Assembly: GCA_964650485.1 (NCBI GenBank)
Contig: CAZYTX010000056.1
Coordinates: 1-23,255, forward strand
Source: CAZYTX01 sp964650485
Lineage (GTDB): Bacteria > RBG-13-61-14 > DATKZS01
Direction of reading: 5' to 3'
DNA: 23,255 nt
The position numbers and the translations under genes are program-made. This document shows positions 23,223 through 23,255 of the stretch, piece by piece (position 1 is the stretch's first letter; the number at the start of each line of letters is the position of its first letter). The notes under the pieces were generated by a model. The model saw only the letters and a list, made by a program, of their open reading frames with translations. It had not been told where the DNA came from and did not search any database.

Positions 23223-23255
23223 AATTGTGGGTACAATCCCTTGAGCTTTATGCGA

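Noticed and set aside
1..23255. tRNA, rRNA, CRISPR arrays, transposase genes
   Set aside because: None recognised by reading either strand; no direct-repeat/spacer pattern and no transposase motifs.

Overview
The window is about 60% GC, densely coded DNA from a Gram-negative bacterium. Evidence for that is the hrcA-grpE-dnaK-dnaJ cluster, lipobox-type signal peptides, a PrcB-family partner beside a subtilisin-like lipoprotein, and frequent ATA and AGG codons despite the GC content. A deltaproteobacterial-type (Desulfobacterota or similar) lineage fits but is inference; no rRNA or other phylogenetic marker is present.

Layout. (1) 1-2417, minus strand: an Eco57I/TaqI-like adenine-specific DNA methyltransferase followed by a dual-specificity phosphatase-like gene cut by the window edge. 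(2) 2542-3018: a secreted or lipid-anchored staphylococcal-nuclease homologue. (3) 3019-3389: a gene-free stretch with a palindrome and a chain of four RNA hairpins, the last resembling an intrinsic terminator, then a promoter very close to the next gene. (4) 3390-8118: a tight operon of a membrane-anchored helical-repeat protein with a C-terminal Ser/Thr kinase, an MBL-fold hydrolase, coaBC, and an 84-residue EF-Tu-domain-2-like protein. (5) 8119-9642, minus: an acyl-CoA synthetase, convergent with the operon with no spacer. (6) 9643-10210: a gap with a possible gene remnant and the hrcA promoter. (7) 10211-16512: hrcA, grpE, dnaK, dnaJ and an MFS transporter overlapping dnaJ. (8) 16557-18902, minus: a two-gene sodium:solute symporter unit. 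(9) 19023-22221: a subtilisin-like lipoprotein protease with a PrcB-family gene behind it, a pairing like the Treponema dentilisin complex. (10) 22222-23255: a B12-dependent ribonucleotide reductase C-terminal fragment joined to a palindromic element, then an AT-richer pair of unrecognised genes, the second ending early or frameshifted near the window edge.

The heat-shock cluster has the standard chaperone set but no recognisable CIRCE operator in this window. The most unusual items are the hairpin chain upstream of the kinase, the kinase architecture, the symporter with a polar loop insertion plus extra C-terminal domain and a small partner, the protease-PrcB pair, and the compositionally different right end.
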